From positions 3,100,001 to 3,164,000 of the forward strand of contig NZ_CP036287.1 in the NCBI RefSeq assembly GCF_007748095.1: DNA of 64,000 nucleotides, written 5' to 3'. This document shows, piece by piece, positions 8,910-18,053 of the stretch. The stretch's first letter is position 1. Each line of letters starts with the position of its first letter. Source of the stretch: Engelhardtia mirabilis. Its GTDB lineage: Bacteria > Planctomycetota > UBA1135 > GCA-002686595. Both the position numbers and the translations under genes were made by a program. A model generated the notes under the pieces. That model saw only the letters and a program-made list of their open reading frames with translations, ran no database searches and was not told the origin of the DNA.

Positions 8910-10808
8910 CTAGCGTTGCGATCGGGGTCTGGCGAGTTGAAAGCGAAGTGTTGCAGAGACGATGTGTCCTTCGTTCCGCTGGCGACGGTTCATGTCATCG
9001 AGAAACGACTCGCTTGAGAATGTGAGGTGGCCGCCATGCAAGTCCATAATTGTCTTAACGTTTGCGAGCCCAAAGCCACTCCCTTCGATCTCTCTCTCGA
9101 TATCTCTGGTTGATCCGCGGATGCCGGGCCCAGTGAGTGAGGCTATTTCTCCCGAGGAGATCCCAAGCCCTCGGTCCGTTACCTGAATGTCTAAGTAGGG
9201 TTCCAGTACGCGGCAGCCAATCTCGATGACTGTGTTTCGCCAGGCGTATTTGATGGCGTTGTCTATCAGGTCATCGAGGGCGATCTCCGCGAGTAGGTCG
9301 TCGGCGAGGATGTTTGGGGCTGACCTTATCGAGTCGTAGACCGCAAAACGCTGCCCTCTTCGAGCAGCTCGAACTTGCCATCGTTCCGTGACAAGAAAGA
9401 TCAGATCTGATGGTCTCGTAGGCTGCAGATTCACCTCCGATTCGTCGAGTTGACCTCGATACAGCCTGAGCTGGTGGTCAACCCGCGCAGAAGCTCGTTC
9501 GGTCTCTATTCTCGCCCTATTGAGCGAAGCCAGCGCAGCAGTTTCGCTGTGACCGATCTCAAGATCTCGACGAATGTGTTGGAGCTCCGTTCGAATCCCA
9601 GCGAGTGGCCCTTTGAGGGTATGCGAGATTCGGGCTATAACTTCCCGAAGTTTGTCCCTCTGGAGCACGGCTTCGTCCAGGTCGAGAGTTCCGCCTAAGG
9701 CTGATGATAAGGCCAGTAGCAGATCTACTGTTCGCTCCTGAAATCGACGTTGCCGAACAGAAAACACCGCGAGTGAACCACACCTATTGGATGAGCGCCA
9801 CGGGACGAGCAGCCCCGACTTGAGGCGAAGCTGCTTCATCACTCGTTGATTCTTTGCTTGGGGGTGTCGGGAGATGTCGTCGATGGATAGAACTTCCCTT
9901 GTGAAGGCGACCTCCGAGGAGAGACTTGACTTGTCTAGGGTGCTGATCTCGTCAAGTACTGCTGAAAATCCGACTTGGGCAATAAGCGTCATTGCCGATT
10001 TCGACTTGGCATTGACTGCTTCATAGATTGCGACGGCCGGGCAGTTCGCAATCTTCGCGGCGCCTCTAGCTACTTGGTTGCTGAGTCGGTTCCATGGTGG
10101 GCGCTGCAGTTCCGCGATAAGGATCTGCATTTCGCCAGACTGACGGCGAGCCCAGGCCCCTTGCATTACTAGTCCAATGAGGCTCGCAGCGTGTTCGAGG
10201 ATGATCTGGTCCGACTCTTTCGAGAATCCGAGTAGATTTAATTCGCCGCTCGACGTCGTCCTGTTAAAGGCGCGGATGACTCCTTCGCCTTCTTGGCCGC
10301 CTCGAAATGGGATGAGTGCGAGGGATGCGATCTTCTTTGAGGCTAGCCGGTTGCTCCAATAGCGGATTCTGTCGGGCGAGGCATTGGGGTAATTGCTAAT
10401 TTCATCCCCGTTCAGGTATATGGCCCTTCCATTGCTAAAGGCCTGGCCGGTGAAGGGCTCTCCGAGGCCGTATTTCTCAATCTCGCCAGTTGCTGGCCTA
10501 ACTTCGGGTCCCCCTACGCTTGCCAGGCAGTGAAGTGATTGATCTGCCGCGAAATAGGCGAAGATTGACACCGCTTCCACATTCAGCGACTCGTGAACGG
10601 TTGCTAGGACCCGACGCGCGTCGCGCCGGAGCCGGTCAAGCGGCGGCTCTCCCGGTCGAGACTCTGAAGCAGACGCGACTTCTGATTCGAGGATCCGACG
10701 CGCGAGATCCAAGATGGGGCTGTCCTTGCCTCGATTATCCGACCTTCCTCGCCCGCGAATTAGAGATGAGAAGTCACAATCACCAGAGGATGGTGTGGGG
10801 GTGTGCAT
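8910..10808 (-). CDS. Soluble sensor histidine kinase with two GAF-like domains
   Basis: 632 aa, no membrane segments. Two GAF-like domains (about residues 65-215 and 225-375; the first has VEAVSIFAYF and GLGEPFTGQAF) precede a dimerisation/phosphoacceptor helix with H396 in ARISHTLKGPLAG and an HATPase domain. In the HATPase the N box is LDDLIDNAIKYAW, G1 is VTDRGLGIS and G2 is GSGFGLANVK. It should sense a cytoplasmic ligand or event and phosphorylate the downstream receiver protein. It is the first gene of the three-gene island operon, and ATG 10808 gives a sensible N-terminus, though a disordered 50-residue leader makes later starts possible. Codon use and GC are unlike the flanking genes, which supports horizontal transfer. 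Confidence 0.88.
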   Translation of the reverse strand: MHTPTPSSGDCDFSSLIRGRGRSDNRGKDSPILDLARRILESEVASASESRPGEPPLDRLRRDARRVLATVHESLNVEAVSIFAYFAADQSLHCLASVGGPEVRPATGEIEKYGLGEPFTGQAFSNGRAIYLNGDEISNYPNASPDRIRYWSNRLASKKIASLALIPFRGGQEGEGVIRAFNRTTSSGELNLLGFSKESDQIILEHAASLIGLVMQGAWARRQSGEMQILIAELQRPPWNRLSNQVARGAAKIANCPAVAIYEAVNAKSKSAMTLIAQVGFSAVLDEISTLDKSSLSSEVAFTREVLSIDDISRHPQAKNQRVMKQLRLKSGLLVPWRSSNRCGSLAVFSVRQRRFQERTVDLLLALSSALGGTLDLDEAVLQRDKLREVIARISHTLKGPLAGIRTELQHIRRDLEIGHSETAALASLNRARIETERASARVDHQLRLYRGQLDESEVNLQPTRPSDLIFLVTERWQVRAARRGQRFAVYDSIRSAPNILADDLLAEIALDDLIDNAIKYAWRNTVIEIGCRVLEPYLDIQVTDRGLGISSGEIASLTGPGIRGSTRDIEREIEGSGFGLANVKTIMDLHGGHLTFSSESFLDDMNRRQRNEGHIVSATLRFQLARPRSQR

Positions 10809-11702
10809 CTGGATGGTGTATTGGCTTGATGGGCTACGATGGTCTGGAAGCGATTGTTGAATCCAGCCGTCGCCACTCTTGTACAGTATCGCGATTGACG
10901 GTGACGGGGCCGCTCACTAAGTTCTCGTGACGACTTCTCAAGATCTCGTGATGGCGCGCGCAGCCCTTTCGGGCCTGGCTCAATCGGTCTTGGAGAGGCG
11001 CAGGATACCGCTCTGCGCGAACGGGGCATCATCGGGGTGATCTTGGGAGGGCGTTTCCGTTGAAGGGGGGCAATGAACTGAGTTGCGGCTGTCGCGGGCT
11101 TAGATCGGCGGCATGCCCCCGAGCAATGTCTTCGAATTGACGCCATACTGGTCGACCTTCTCGTCGTAGCGTCACTGCTGATGCGTGCGTGGGGTCGGCG
11201 AATTAGTGCTGGTCGGGGGATCAACTACGGAGGCAGCTTCTCTAGCACTCTCCGCGTACGATATTGAGAGTGTCTTTCTGGGTCAATAGGGGTGATCGGC
11301 CTACCGCCTCCGCGGGGCCTCCCCCTCGGCCTCGCCTACGACACCACCACCGAAGCCAAGTCCCCGAGCCTCCGGGTTCTGACGGCATAACCAAAGCCCG
11401 CCTTCAGCTGGTGCCATCGGCCCGACCACCTCTTTGTGGCGAGTGAAAGCTCCAGGGTGATTGAGGGAGCCCTGTACTTGCGCAAGAAGTTCAAGTTCAT
11501 GGCGATCAGGCCTGGGTCGCCCTTCGAAGGAGTTGCGATGATTGGATCGATAGCGAGCTGACGGACGTGTATCGGGGAACTTCCGTGTGTTCGACCCTCA
11601 ATCCAAGGGTTGCAGTTGGAGTGAATGCAGGTGTTTGGCGCAGGCCGCTAGGAATGGGGACGCTGTTCTATGCGTTCGAGCTACGCTTTCCGTCTGGCTG
11701 CG
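10809..11702. other. Gene-free right flank of the low-GC island
   Basis: About 0.9 kb between the kinase start and the stop of the FG-GAP gene. Composition is intermediate to low in GC. Open frames here (for example 10760-11224 minus, 11264-11446 plus) are rich in Arg/Ser/Pro with no recognisable domain and look like chance. One plus-strand stretch near 11010-11050 reads LRERGIIGVI, faintly like the end of IS5-type transposases, and is followed by stops; this is too weak to call a pseudogene. The promoter of the island operon must lie here, but I see no clear -35/-10 pair. No tRNA, attachment repeat or integrase is seen. Confidence 0.5.
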
Positions 11703-13658
11703 TCACTCGCACGCGATCAATTCGAGACCGTCCGAGAAGGCCAAGCCACCCGGCTGACCCGCGTCGGCGGCGATCGACTGGAAGTGGAAGCGCAGCCCGG
11801 CCAGCACCGGGTCGTCGGGGATCACCAGGATCCACAGGGCGCTGCCGCCGGGGATCGTCGCGATTGGCTGGACCGCGACCAGGCTCGCCAGGTCGATCAA
11901 CACCACCCCGCCGCCCAGGGGCAGGTTGCCGGCCGCCAGCGACAGGCCCGTGAAGACCAGGTCCCCCGGCGCGCCCGTGGTGATCAGGTCGACGTTCTGA
12001 CCCAGGGTCCCGTCGTTGACGCCGGTCAGGGTCATGGTGTGGGCGGCCGTCCCGCTGCCGTAGGCGCTGAAGCCGCAGGGCTGCAGGGGCACGATGATCT
12101 GACCGCTGCTCGAGCTGTTGCCGGCGATGTCCGTGAAGGTGATCTCGTAGACCAGGCGCGTGCCGAGGCCAGCGGCGGTGTCGGTCATCTCGAAGCGATA
12201 GATCGAACCGCTGGACTGCAGCACCTTGCCAGCAGTGGTGGCGCCCTGGAAGGCTCCGACGTCGACCCGGTAGCTGACCTGTCCGGTGACCCAGTTCTTG
12301 CCGTCGTCGTGGACTTGGTCCATGACCTGGGCGCGGACCACCCAGGGCCCGGCCGGGCCGGCGCCGACGAGCGCCTCGAGGCGCTGGATGACGGGCGCGA
12401 GCGTGTCCGCGGGCCCGTTGTTGAGGTAGATCTTGTTGTCCCAGGACGACGAGGAGCTCTCACCCTGCACTGTGATCAGGTCGTAGTCGGCGTCGTTGTC
12501 GATGTCGACCACGGCCACGTCGAGGGTCTTGTCGGAGATGTTGGTGATCTCGCTGGTGAGCTGGGTGAAGCTCCCACCGCCGTTGTTGCGGATCAGCTTC
12601 TCGCGCGCGCCAAGGGAGCCGATCACCACGTCCAAGTCGGCGTCCATGTCGTAGTCGATGAAGGCGACCTCGTTGTCGTCGTCACCGCCGATCTGGGGTG
12701 CCTTGGTGAAGCTGAGCGCGCCGTTCTCGACCGTGTTGTTGCGCGCGGGCCCGTCGCTGAAGCCGACCAGGCTCAGGAAGAAGATGTCGAGGTCTGTGTC
12801 GCCGTCCAGGTCGGCGAGGTCGGACTCGTAGACGTTCCCGCTGGTGGCGGGGGTCAGGGCCGAGGCGTCGCTGAAGTTGCCGGCGCCGTCGTTCAAGAGC
12901 AGGTGGTGGATGCCGCCGGGCGAGTTGCCGCGGTTGGTGCCGTAGAGGTCCAGGTCCCAGTCGAGGTCGATGTCGACCAGGTCTACGTCCAAGTGGCCAA
13001 TCTTGATCGGGGCGTTCAGGCCGGCGGCGTCCTCGGTGAACACGCCGCTGCCGTCGTTGATGAACAGGTGCGGCCGGCCTCCCGGGGCGGCGTTGAAGAC
13101 CGGCCCGGTGTCACCGATCACGAAGTCCAGGTCGCCGTCGTTGTCCACGTCGCCGAAGCTGGCGCCGGCGGACGAGAACAGGGCCGTCAGGCCGCGGGTC
13201 GCGCCCTGCTCGTCGAAGAAGCCCGGCTGGGCTGCGCCGCGGTTGATGAACAGGAAGGGCGGGTCGGTGGCGAAGGCGTTGGAGTAGAGGGCGTCGACCC
13301 AGCCGTCACCGTCCACGTCGGCCGTGTTGACGTTCTTGGCGTGGGAGACGTGGTTGCCAAGGCGCGCGAGGCCCTCCTCGGCGAACTGGCCCGGGCCCAG
13401 CTCGAGCTGGTTGATGACCAGGCCCGCCTGGCGCTTGGTGCCGGGGCTGTAGAGGCCGTCGCCGTTGGCCAGGAACAGGTCCTGGTCGCCGTCCTGGTCG
13501 ACGTCGGCGGCCTCGACGCCTTCGGTCCACACGAAGCCGCCCGGGAGGGAGGCTTGGTAGGTGAACTGCTGGGCGCCGGCGGTGCCCGCCAGGGCGGCCG
13601 AGGCGGCGACGAGGACGAGCGGGCGGAGCTTGGGAGTGAACGGTCGGGCCGGGAGCAT
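11703..13658 (-). CDS. Exported FG-GAP/VCBS-repeat protein
   Basis: Secreted or surface protein of 651 aa. ATG 13658 is chosen because it leads directly into a signal peptide (KLRPLVLVAASAALAGTAGA, cleavage near AGA-QQ); the frame stays open to 13703. At least seven calcium-binding-loop repeats are seen, such as DVDQDGDQDLFLANG, DVDNDGDLDFVIGD, DLDGDTDLDIFFLS and DIDNDADYDLITVQ, spaced as in FG-GAP beta-propellers. A region of about 100 residues follows that looks like an Ig-type or sugar-binding beta domain. The final 110 residues resemble a C-terminal module that I associate with many exported planctomycete proteins (general recollection, not searched). Role is unknown; cell-surface adhesion or polysaccharide contact is plausible. 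Confidence 0.87.
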   Translation of the reverse strand: MLPARPFTPKLRPLVLVAASAALAGTAGAQQFTYQASLPGGFVWTEGVEAADVDQDGDQDLFLANGDGLYSPGTKRQAGLVINQLELGPGQFAEEGLARLGNHVSHAKNVNTADVDGDGWVDALYSNAFATDPPFLFINRGAAQPGFFDEQGATRGLTALFSSAGASFGDVDNDGDLDFVIGDTGPVFNAAPGGRPHLFINDGSGVFTEDAAGLNAPIKIGHLDVDLVDIDLDWDLDLYGTNRGNSPGGIHHLLLNDGAGNFSDASALTPATSGNVYESDLADLDGDTDLDIFFLSLVGFSDGPARNNTVENGALSFTKAPQIGGDDDNEVAFIDYDMDADLDVVIGSLGAREKLIRNNGGGSFTQLTSEITNISDKTLDVAVVDIDNDADYDLITVQGESSSSSWDNKIYLNNGPADTLAPVIQRLEALVGAGPAGPWVVRAQVMDQVHDDGKNWVTGQVSYRVDVGAFQGATTAGKVLQSSGSIYRFEMTDTAAGLGTRLVYEITFTDIAGNSSSSGQIIVPLQPCGFSAYGSGTAAHTMTLTGVNDGTLGQNVDLITTGAPGDLVFTGLSLAAGNLPLGGGVVLIDLASLVAVQPIATIPGGSALWILVIPDDPVLAGLRFHFQSIAADAGQPGGLAFSDGLELIACE

Positions 13659-13786
13659 GGGGGGCCGGGGCTGGGGTCGAGGATCGGGGTGGGGCCTGCG
13701 CACACCGCGAGCTTAGCCCGACCTGGCGCGCCCGTGGGGGATCGCCCATGGGGGCCTGGCCCCGAACCGCGGGCTCCCCGACCCGC

Positions 13787-14668
13787 TCAGCGCCTGGTCA
13801 GCAGGCGGCCGTCGACCATCTCGAGAGCCCGGCTGCAGCGGCTGGCGACCCGTTCGTCGTGGGTCACCATCAGCAGGCTGAAGCCCAGGCGCCGGTGCTC
13901 CGCGAAGAGCAGCTCGAGCACGTCCTCGCCGGTCTGGGTGTCCAGGTTTCCCGTCGGTTCGTCGGCGATGATCAACGGGGGGTCGTTGAACAGGGCCCTG
14001 GCGATGGCAACCCTTTGGCGCTCACCGCCGGACAGTTGACCCGGGCGGTGTTTGAGGCGCTGACCCAGGCCGAAGGCCTCGAGCATCTCGGTGGCCCGTT
14101 GGCGCAGACCGGCCCGTCGGCGCCTGAACCCTGCCGTGCTGTTGGAGATCATGGCCGGCAGCAGCACGTTCTCGATCGCCGTCAGCTCCGGCAGCAGGTG
14201 GTAGAACTGGAACACGAAGCCGATCTGACCGTTGCGCAGGGCCGAGCGCTGGGTCGGCGACAACTTCCAGGTATCGACGCCGCCCAGCTCGACGGTGCCG
14301 GCGGAGGGGCGATCGAGCAGGCCGAGCACGTGCAGCAGGGTGGACTTGCCCGCGCCCGAAGCACCGACCAGGGCGACGCTCTCCCCGTGGGCCAGGTCCA
14401 GGTCGACGCCGTGCAGGATCTCGATCTTGCGCTCACCGATCGCGTAGGACTTCTGGATGCCGCGCGCCGAGAGCAAGGGCCCGGCTCCCCGGGGCTTCGC
14501 CGGCTTCGAACGCGGGTCCGTCTCCAAGGGCAGCGCGAATCCGGCGGAAACGGGGGCTGTGGAACCGAAGGCGCCCTGACCGTAGGGGTCGGACCCAGTG
14601 GGGTCCGGGCCCGTGGGGTCCGAACCGGCCGCGCCGTGAGCGGTGGGGTCTTGCATCGCGTCGCTCAC
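13787..14668 (-). CDS. lolD: ABC transporter ATP-binding protein, LolD-like
   Basis: ATPase of a MacB/LolCDE-type exporter, which extracts lipoproteins or other substrates from the inner membrane. Walker A is ALVGASGAGKSTLLH, the Q-loop is GFVFQFYHLLPELTA, the signature is LSGGERQRVAIARAL, Walker B is PLIIADEPTGNLD, and the switch His is in MVTHDERVA. The best start is GTG 14668, whose GTGA overlaps the stop of the permease gene; ATG 14656 is an alternative. Unusually, about 65 residues of Gly/Pro/Asp-rich, low-complexity sequence (GSDPTGPDPTGSDP) precede the ABC domain, encoded by small direct repeats. It is cotranscribed with the permease just upstream. Confidence 0.9.
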   Translation of the reverse strand: MSDAMQDPTAHGAAGSDPTGPDPTGSDPYGQGAFGSTAPVSAGFALPLETDPRSKPAKPRGAGPLLSARGIQKSYAIGERKIEILHGVDLDLAHGESVALVGASGAGKSTLLHVLGLLDRPSAGTVELGGVDTWKLSPTQRSALRNGQIGFVFQFYHLLPELTAIENVLLPAMISNSTAGFRRRRAGLRQRATEMLEAFGLGQRLKHRPGQLSGGERQRVAIARALFNDPPLIIADEPTGNLDTQTGEDVLELLFAEHRRLGFSLLMVTHDERVASRCSRALEMVDGRLLTRR

Positions 14669-16131
14669 TCGTAGCGCAGGGCCACGATGGGATCGAGGCG
14701 CGCGGCGCGCCAGGCCGGGATCGCGGCGAACAGGAGGGTCACGCTGAAGGCGCCGGCGACGATCGCGATGATCGCGACGGGGTCGAGCACCGCGGGGATC
14801 GTGTCGAAGATGTACACGTTGCGGTTGAAGATCTCGATCCCGAGCAGGCTGGAGAGCTCCGACTCGATCTCGTTGATGTAGGTCGCGCCCAGGATCCCGA
14901 ACAGGGCCCCGAAGCCGGTGCCGAGCAGGGCGTTCCAGAAGCCGATGGTCAGGAACGTGAACAGCAGACCGCGGGGCGAGGCGCCGACCGCAGTCAGGAT
15001 GCCGATGTCGCGGCGCTTCTCGGTGACCATCATGGTCAGGATCGCGAAGATCGTGAAGCTGGCCACCACCAGGATCAGGCTGAGCATGATCCCCAGAAGC
15101 ACGCGCTCGTTCTCGATCGCGCTGAGCATGACCTGGCGGAAGTCCTCCCAGGTTCGCACTTGCGAGGCAGCCGTGTGGGGATCGTGGTCGACGGGCACGA
15201 TCAATCCGCGTTCGCCGAGTTCGCGAACCAGGTCGTGCTGGACCGCGGAGCCGTCGCGGTCGAAGTCGTTCAAGCGGATGAGGATCTCGCTGTAGGTGTG
15301 CTGCCGACCGAGCAGGTCCCACAGCTCGAGTCGATCCATGTAGATGCGGCCGATGTCGACGTCGTTCTCACCGCTGCGGAAGGTCCCCGCCACGATGTAG
15401 TCACGGTCGTTGGTGACGAGCTCGCCACTGACCGGATCGGGGACCACCGTCAGCACCTTGAGCTCGCCGCCCTGCTTGAGACCCAGGGTGGTGAAGAGCT
15501 GCTCGCCCACGATCACGAAGCCGAGCTGCCGGCCGGCTCGCATGAAGCCCGGCGGCGCTTGGAAGGGCAGGTAGGGATTGGCGACCGGCGCGCCGCGCCG
15601 CCAGGGGTGCGGCTCGCGCTGGAGGTCCGCCAGCAGCTCGGTGGTCTCGAACTCGCCCTGCAGGCGCGGCGGAGTCCAGTCGAAGCCCATCAGGGTCAGG
15701 AAGTTTCGGACGCCGAATTGGGAAGCCCGCTCGCGGGTCCCGATGTCGACGCCGATCAACTGCACGGCGTTCAGGCCGTCGGCTTGGCTGTCGTTGAGAA
15801 TGGCCGCCGAGCGGGCCGCGCTGGAGCCGGCGCCGGCCAGAAGGCCCCACCAGGTCAAGCGTGCCGTCGCCGCCTTGACCCTATCGTCGGACCGGATCAC
15901 CTCGAGCGCCGGGTGGGGGGTGCGCGGCACCCCTTGCCCCGCGAACAGGGCTGGTGTGACGATCACGTCCGACAGGCCCCCGCGCAGCATCGCGCGTGCC
16001 TCCACGAGGAACCCGGTCATGATCGAGAGGATCATGATCAGAGCCCCCACGGCCACCGTGATGCCCGTGATGCCGATGAAGTTGGTGCGGCGCGTGACCA
16101 GGTAGCGCCAACTCAGGAACCAGCGATACAA
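14665..16131 (-). CDS. lolC: LolC/LolE-type ABC transporter permease (FtsX family)
   Basis: Integral membrane partner of the LolD-like ATPase. The 488-aa protein has an N-terminal membrane segment (FIGITGITVAVGALIMILSI), a large periplasmic MacB-like core domain of about 270 residues, and three C-terminal membrane helices around ILVVASFTIFAILTMMV, LGTGFGALFGILGATYI and AIIAIVAGAFSVTLLFAAIP, ending with the family's typical RLDPIVALRYE. TRRTNFIGI at the start is like LolC/LolE. Its stop overlaps the start of the ATPase gene, so the two are translationally coupled. A single permease suggests a homodimer. Substrate as lipoprotein is inferred from family. Confidence 0.9.
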   Translation of the reverse strand: MYRWFLSWRYLVTRRTNFIGITGITVAVGALIMILSIMTGFLVEARAMLRGGLSDVIVTPALFAGQGVPRTPHPALEVIRSDDRVKAATARLTWWGLLAGAGSSAARSAAILNDSQADGLNAVQLIGVDIGTRERASQFGVRNFLTLMGFDWTPPRLQGEFETTELLADLQREPHPWRRGAPVANPYLPFQAPPGFMRAGRQLGFVIVGEQLFTTLGLKQGGELKVLTVVPDPVSGELVTNDRDYIVAGTFRSGENDVDIGRIYMDRLELWDLLGRQHTYSEILIRLNDFDRDGSAVQHDLVRELGERGLIVPVDHDPHTAASQVRTWEDFRQVMLSAIENERVLLGIMLSLILVVASFTIFAILTMMVTEKRRDIGILTAVGASPRGLLFTFLTIGFWNALLGTGFGALFGILGATYINEIESELSSLLGIEIFNRNVYIFDTIPAVLDPVAIIAIVAGAFSVTLLFAAIPAWRAARLDPIVALRYE

Positions 16132-16184
16132 GATGTCTTCCTGGGCGATCGGCTTGGTTGCTCGGAGAAGGGCTGGGGCACGGA

Positions 16185-17729
16185 TCAGCTACCCGCGCTT
16201 ACGTCGACCGCTGAACGGGAGGCGCCAGGCCCGTCAGCTCCCGCGTCGTCACCGCTCGGCTGTCCCTGTTGCGGGCGCATGGTCGGGAACAGCAGTACGT
16301 CCCGGATCGAGTCCTGGTTGGTGAGAATCATCACCAGCCGGTCGATACCGATCCCCAGGCCCGCGGTGGGGGGCATGCCGTACTCGAGTGCCTGGACGTA
16401 GTCGATGTCCACCTCGGCCGGCGACTCCGGATCCTTGGCGGCGACCTGTTCCTCGAAGCGCCGCTGCTGCTCGGCCGGGTCGTTCAACTCGCTGAAGCCG
16501 TTGCCCAGCTCCATGCCGCCCACGAACAGCTCGAGTCGCTCGGCGATCGTCGGGTCGTCGGCGCTGGCCTTGGCCAGGGGGCTGATCTCGATCGGGTAGT
16601 CGATGACGAAGACCGGGCCGTCGAGATGGGGGTCGACGAAGTGCTCGTAGACGTCGTTGGCGAGCTTGTAGTAGTCGGCCGCCGAATGCCCCGCGTCGGA
16701 GGTGTCGAGCTTGGCCTCGCGGGCCTTGGCGAGGACCGACTCGCGGTCGTGGAAGTCGCAGCCCACGTGCTCGGCGAAGAGGTCCATGTACTTCGCGCGG
16801 GGCAGGGGCGCCTTCAGGTCGTAGGTTCGCCCGCGGAACTCGACCTCGGTCGTGCCGTGCAGCGCCAGCGCGAGGCCCTCGAGCAGCTGCTCGAAGATCT
16901 CCATCATGCGCCGGTAGTCGGCCTGGGCCTCGTACAGCTCGAGCATCGTGAATTCCGGGTTGTGCCGGACCGAGATGCCCTCGTTGCGAAAATTGCGGCT
17001 CCACTCGAAGACCCGCTCCAGGCCGCCGACGATCAGCCGCTTGAGGTACAGCTCCGGCGCGATGCGGAGGTACAGCGTCATGTCGAGGGCGTTGTGGTGG
17101 GTGTCGAAGGGCCTGGCCGTGGCCCCGCCGGAGATCGGGTGCAGGGTCGGGGTCTCGACCTCCAGGTAGCCCTGGTCCTCCAGGTAGCGCCGGATGAACG
17201 AGGCGATGCGGGCTCGCTGCACGAAGACCTCGCGCACGCCGGCGGAGGCGAACAGGTCGACGTAGCGCCGGCGGTAGCGCTGTTCGACGTCCGCCAGCCC
17301 GTGCCACTTCTCGGGCGGGGGCGCGACGCTCTTGGTCAGGATGCGGACCTCGGTGGCCCAGATCGTCGGCTCGCCCTTCTGGGTCAGCCCCAGCTCGCCG
17401 GTGATGCCGACCTGGTCGCCGCCGTCGAGCAGTTTGCGGTGGGGCCACCAGTCGGCCAGACGCTGCTTCTGCAGGCCGACCTGGAGCCGACCCGTGCGGT
17501 CGTCGACCGGGGCGAAGATCAGCTTGCCGAAGTCCCGCAGGCCCATCAGGCGGCCGGCCACCGTGAAGGTCTGGCCGATGCCCGGTCCCGGCTCTTCGGG
17601 GGTCCCGGCCAGGGCGTGCAGTTGCTCGACCGGGGTCGCGACGACGCCGCGGGCCGGGTAGGGCTCGAGGCCCTCGGCGCGCATGCGCTCGAGCTTGGCA
17701 AGACGGTCGGGATGGGCGAGGTCGGTCAT
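16185..17729 (-). CDS. lysS: Lysyl-tRNA synthetase, class II
   Basis: Charges tRNA-Lys. The 514-aa product has the N-terminal OB-fold anticodon domain (TFTVAGRLMGLRDFGKLIFA), motif 2 RNFRNEGISVRHNPEFTMLE and motif 3 GLGIGIDRLVMILTNQDSIR, the usual LysRS ending. ATG 17729 (MTDLAHPDRL) is chosen for length and homology; the frame stays open to 18038 but would run through the tRNA-Ala gene. There is a short C-terminal extension after TMRP. It is downstream of tRNA-Ala on the same strand, with an inverted repeat between, so the two are probably separate transcripts. Confidence 0.95.
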   Translation of the reverse strand: MTDLAHPDRLAKLERMRAEGLEPYPARGVVATPVEQLHALAGTPEEPGPGIGQTFTVAGRLMGLRDFGKLIFAPVDDRTGRLQVGLQKQRLADWWPHRKLLDGGDQVGITGELGLTQKGEPTIWATEVRILTKSVAPPPEKWHGLADVEQRYRRRYVDLFASAGVREVFVQRARIASFIRRYLEDQGYLEVETPTLHPISGGATARPFDTHHNALDMTLYLRIAPELYLKRLIVGGLERVFEWSRNFRNEGISVRHNPEFTMLELYEAQADYRRMMEIFEQLLEGLALALHGTTEVEFRGRTYDLKAPLPRAKYMDLFAEHVGCDFHDRESVLAKAREAKLDTSDAGHSAADYYKLANDVYEHFVDPHLDGPVFVIDYPIEISPLAKASADDPTIAERLELFVGGMELGNGFSELNDPAEQQRRFEEQVAAKDPESPAEVDIDYVQALEYGMPPTAGLGIGIDRLVMILTNQDSIRDVLLFPTMRPQQGQPSGDDAGADGPGASRSAVDVSAGS

Positions 17730-17936
17730 CGGGATGGGGCGAGTGGGTCCACCGGCTTCGGATGGGCTCGGGCCAGCCCAGCACGATAGCGTTCCACGCC
17801 GGGGGGAACGAGGCGGGCGGGGCCGGAGCAGGCTCCGGGGACCCGGTGGAGCGACCGACCGGCCAATCAACGACCGAGGCGACGATCGACGGATCGAACC
17901 CCAACCCGGCCGAACGCCCAGTTCCGCCGAACGCCA

Positions 17937-17969
17937 GACGGCCGCCACCCCGTGGGGGCAGCGGCCGTC
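17937..17969 (-). terminator. Hairpin downstream of tRNA-Ala, probable terminator
   Basis: Arms GACGGCCGC and GCGGCCGTC pair perfectly (17937-17945 with 17961-17969), and an inner CCCC/GGGG pair extends the stem around a GTG loop. It lies 8 bp past the encoded CCA of the tRNA on the minus strand. No T-run follows, so the assignment rests on position and stem strength. Confidence 0.5.
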
Positions 17970-17977
17970 CTGTACGG

Positions 17978-18053
17978 TGGTGGAGGATAGGGGAGTCGAA
18001 CCCCTGACCTCTACAATGCCATTGTAGCGCTCTACCAACTGAGCTAATCCCCC
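17978..18053 (-). tRNA. tRNA-Ala (anticodon GGC)
   Basis: A complete 76-nt cloverleaf on the minus strand. The acceptor stem GGGGGAT pairs with ATCCTCC and contains the G3:U70 wobble that is the identity element of alanine tRNAs. The D arm is TAGCTCAGTTGGTAGAGC. The anticodon stem CTACA/TGTAG carries loop ATGGCAT with anticodon GGC (reads GCC, also GCU). The T arm is AGGGG-TTCGACT-CCCCT. CCA is encoded in the gene. Confidence 0.97.

Noticed and set aside
10760..11224. 154-aa minus-strand ORF upstream of the island kinase
   Set aside because: Arg/Ser/Pro-rich, overlaps the start of the kinase gene and shows no domain.
11670..14039. 789-aa open frame on the plus strand
   Set aside because: It is the antisense shadow of the FG-GAP gene and the lolD gene; Val/Asp/Gly/Gln bias follows from codon composition in high-GC DNA.
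16269..17789. 506-aa plus-strand open frame
   Set aside because: Antisense shadow of lysS.
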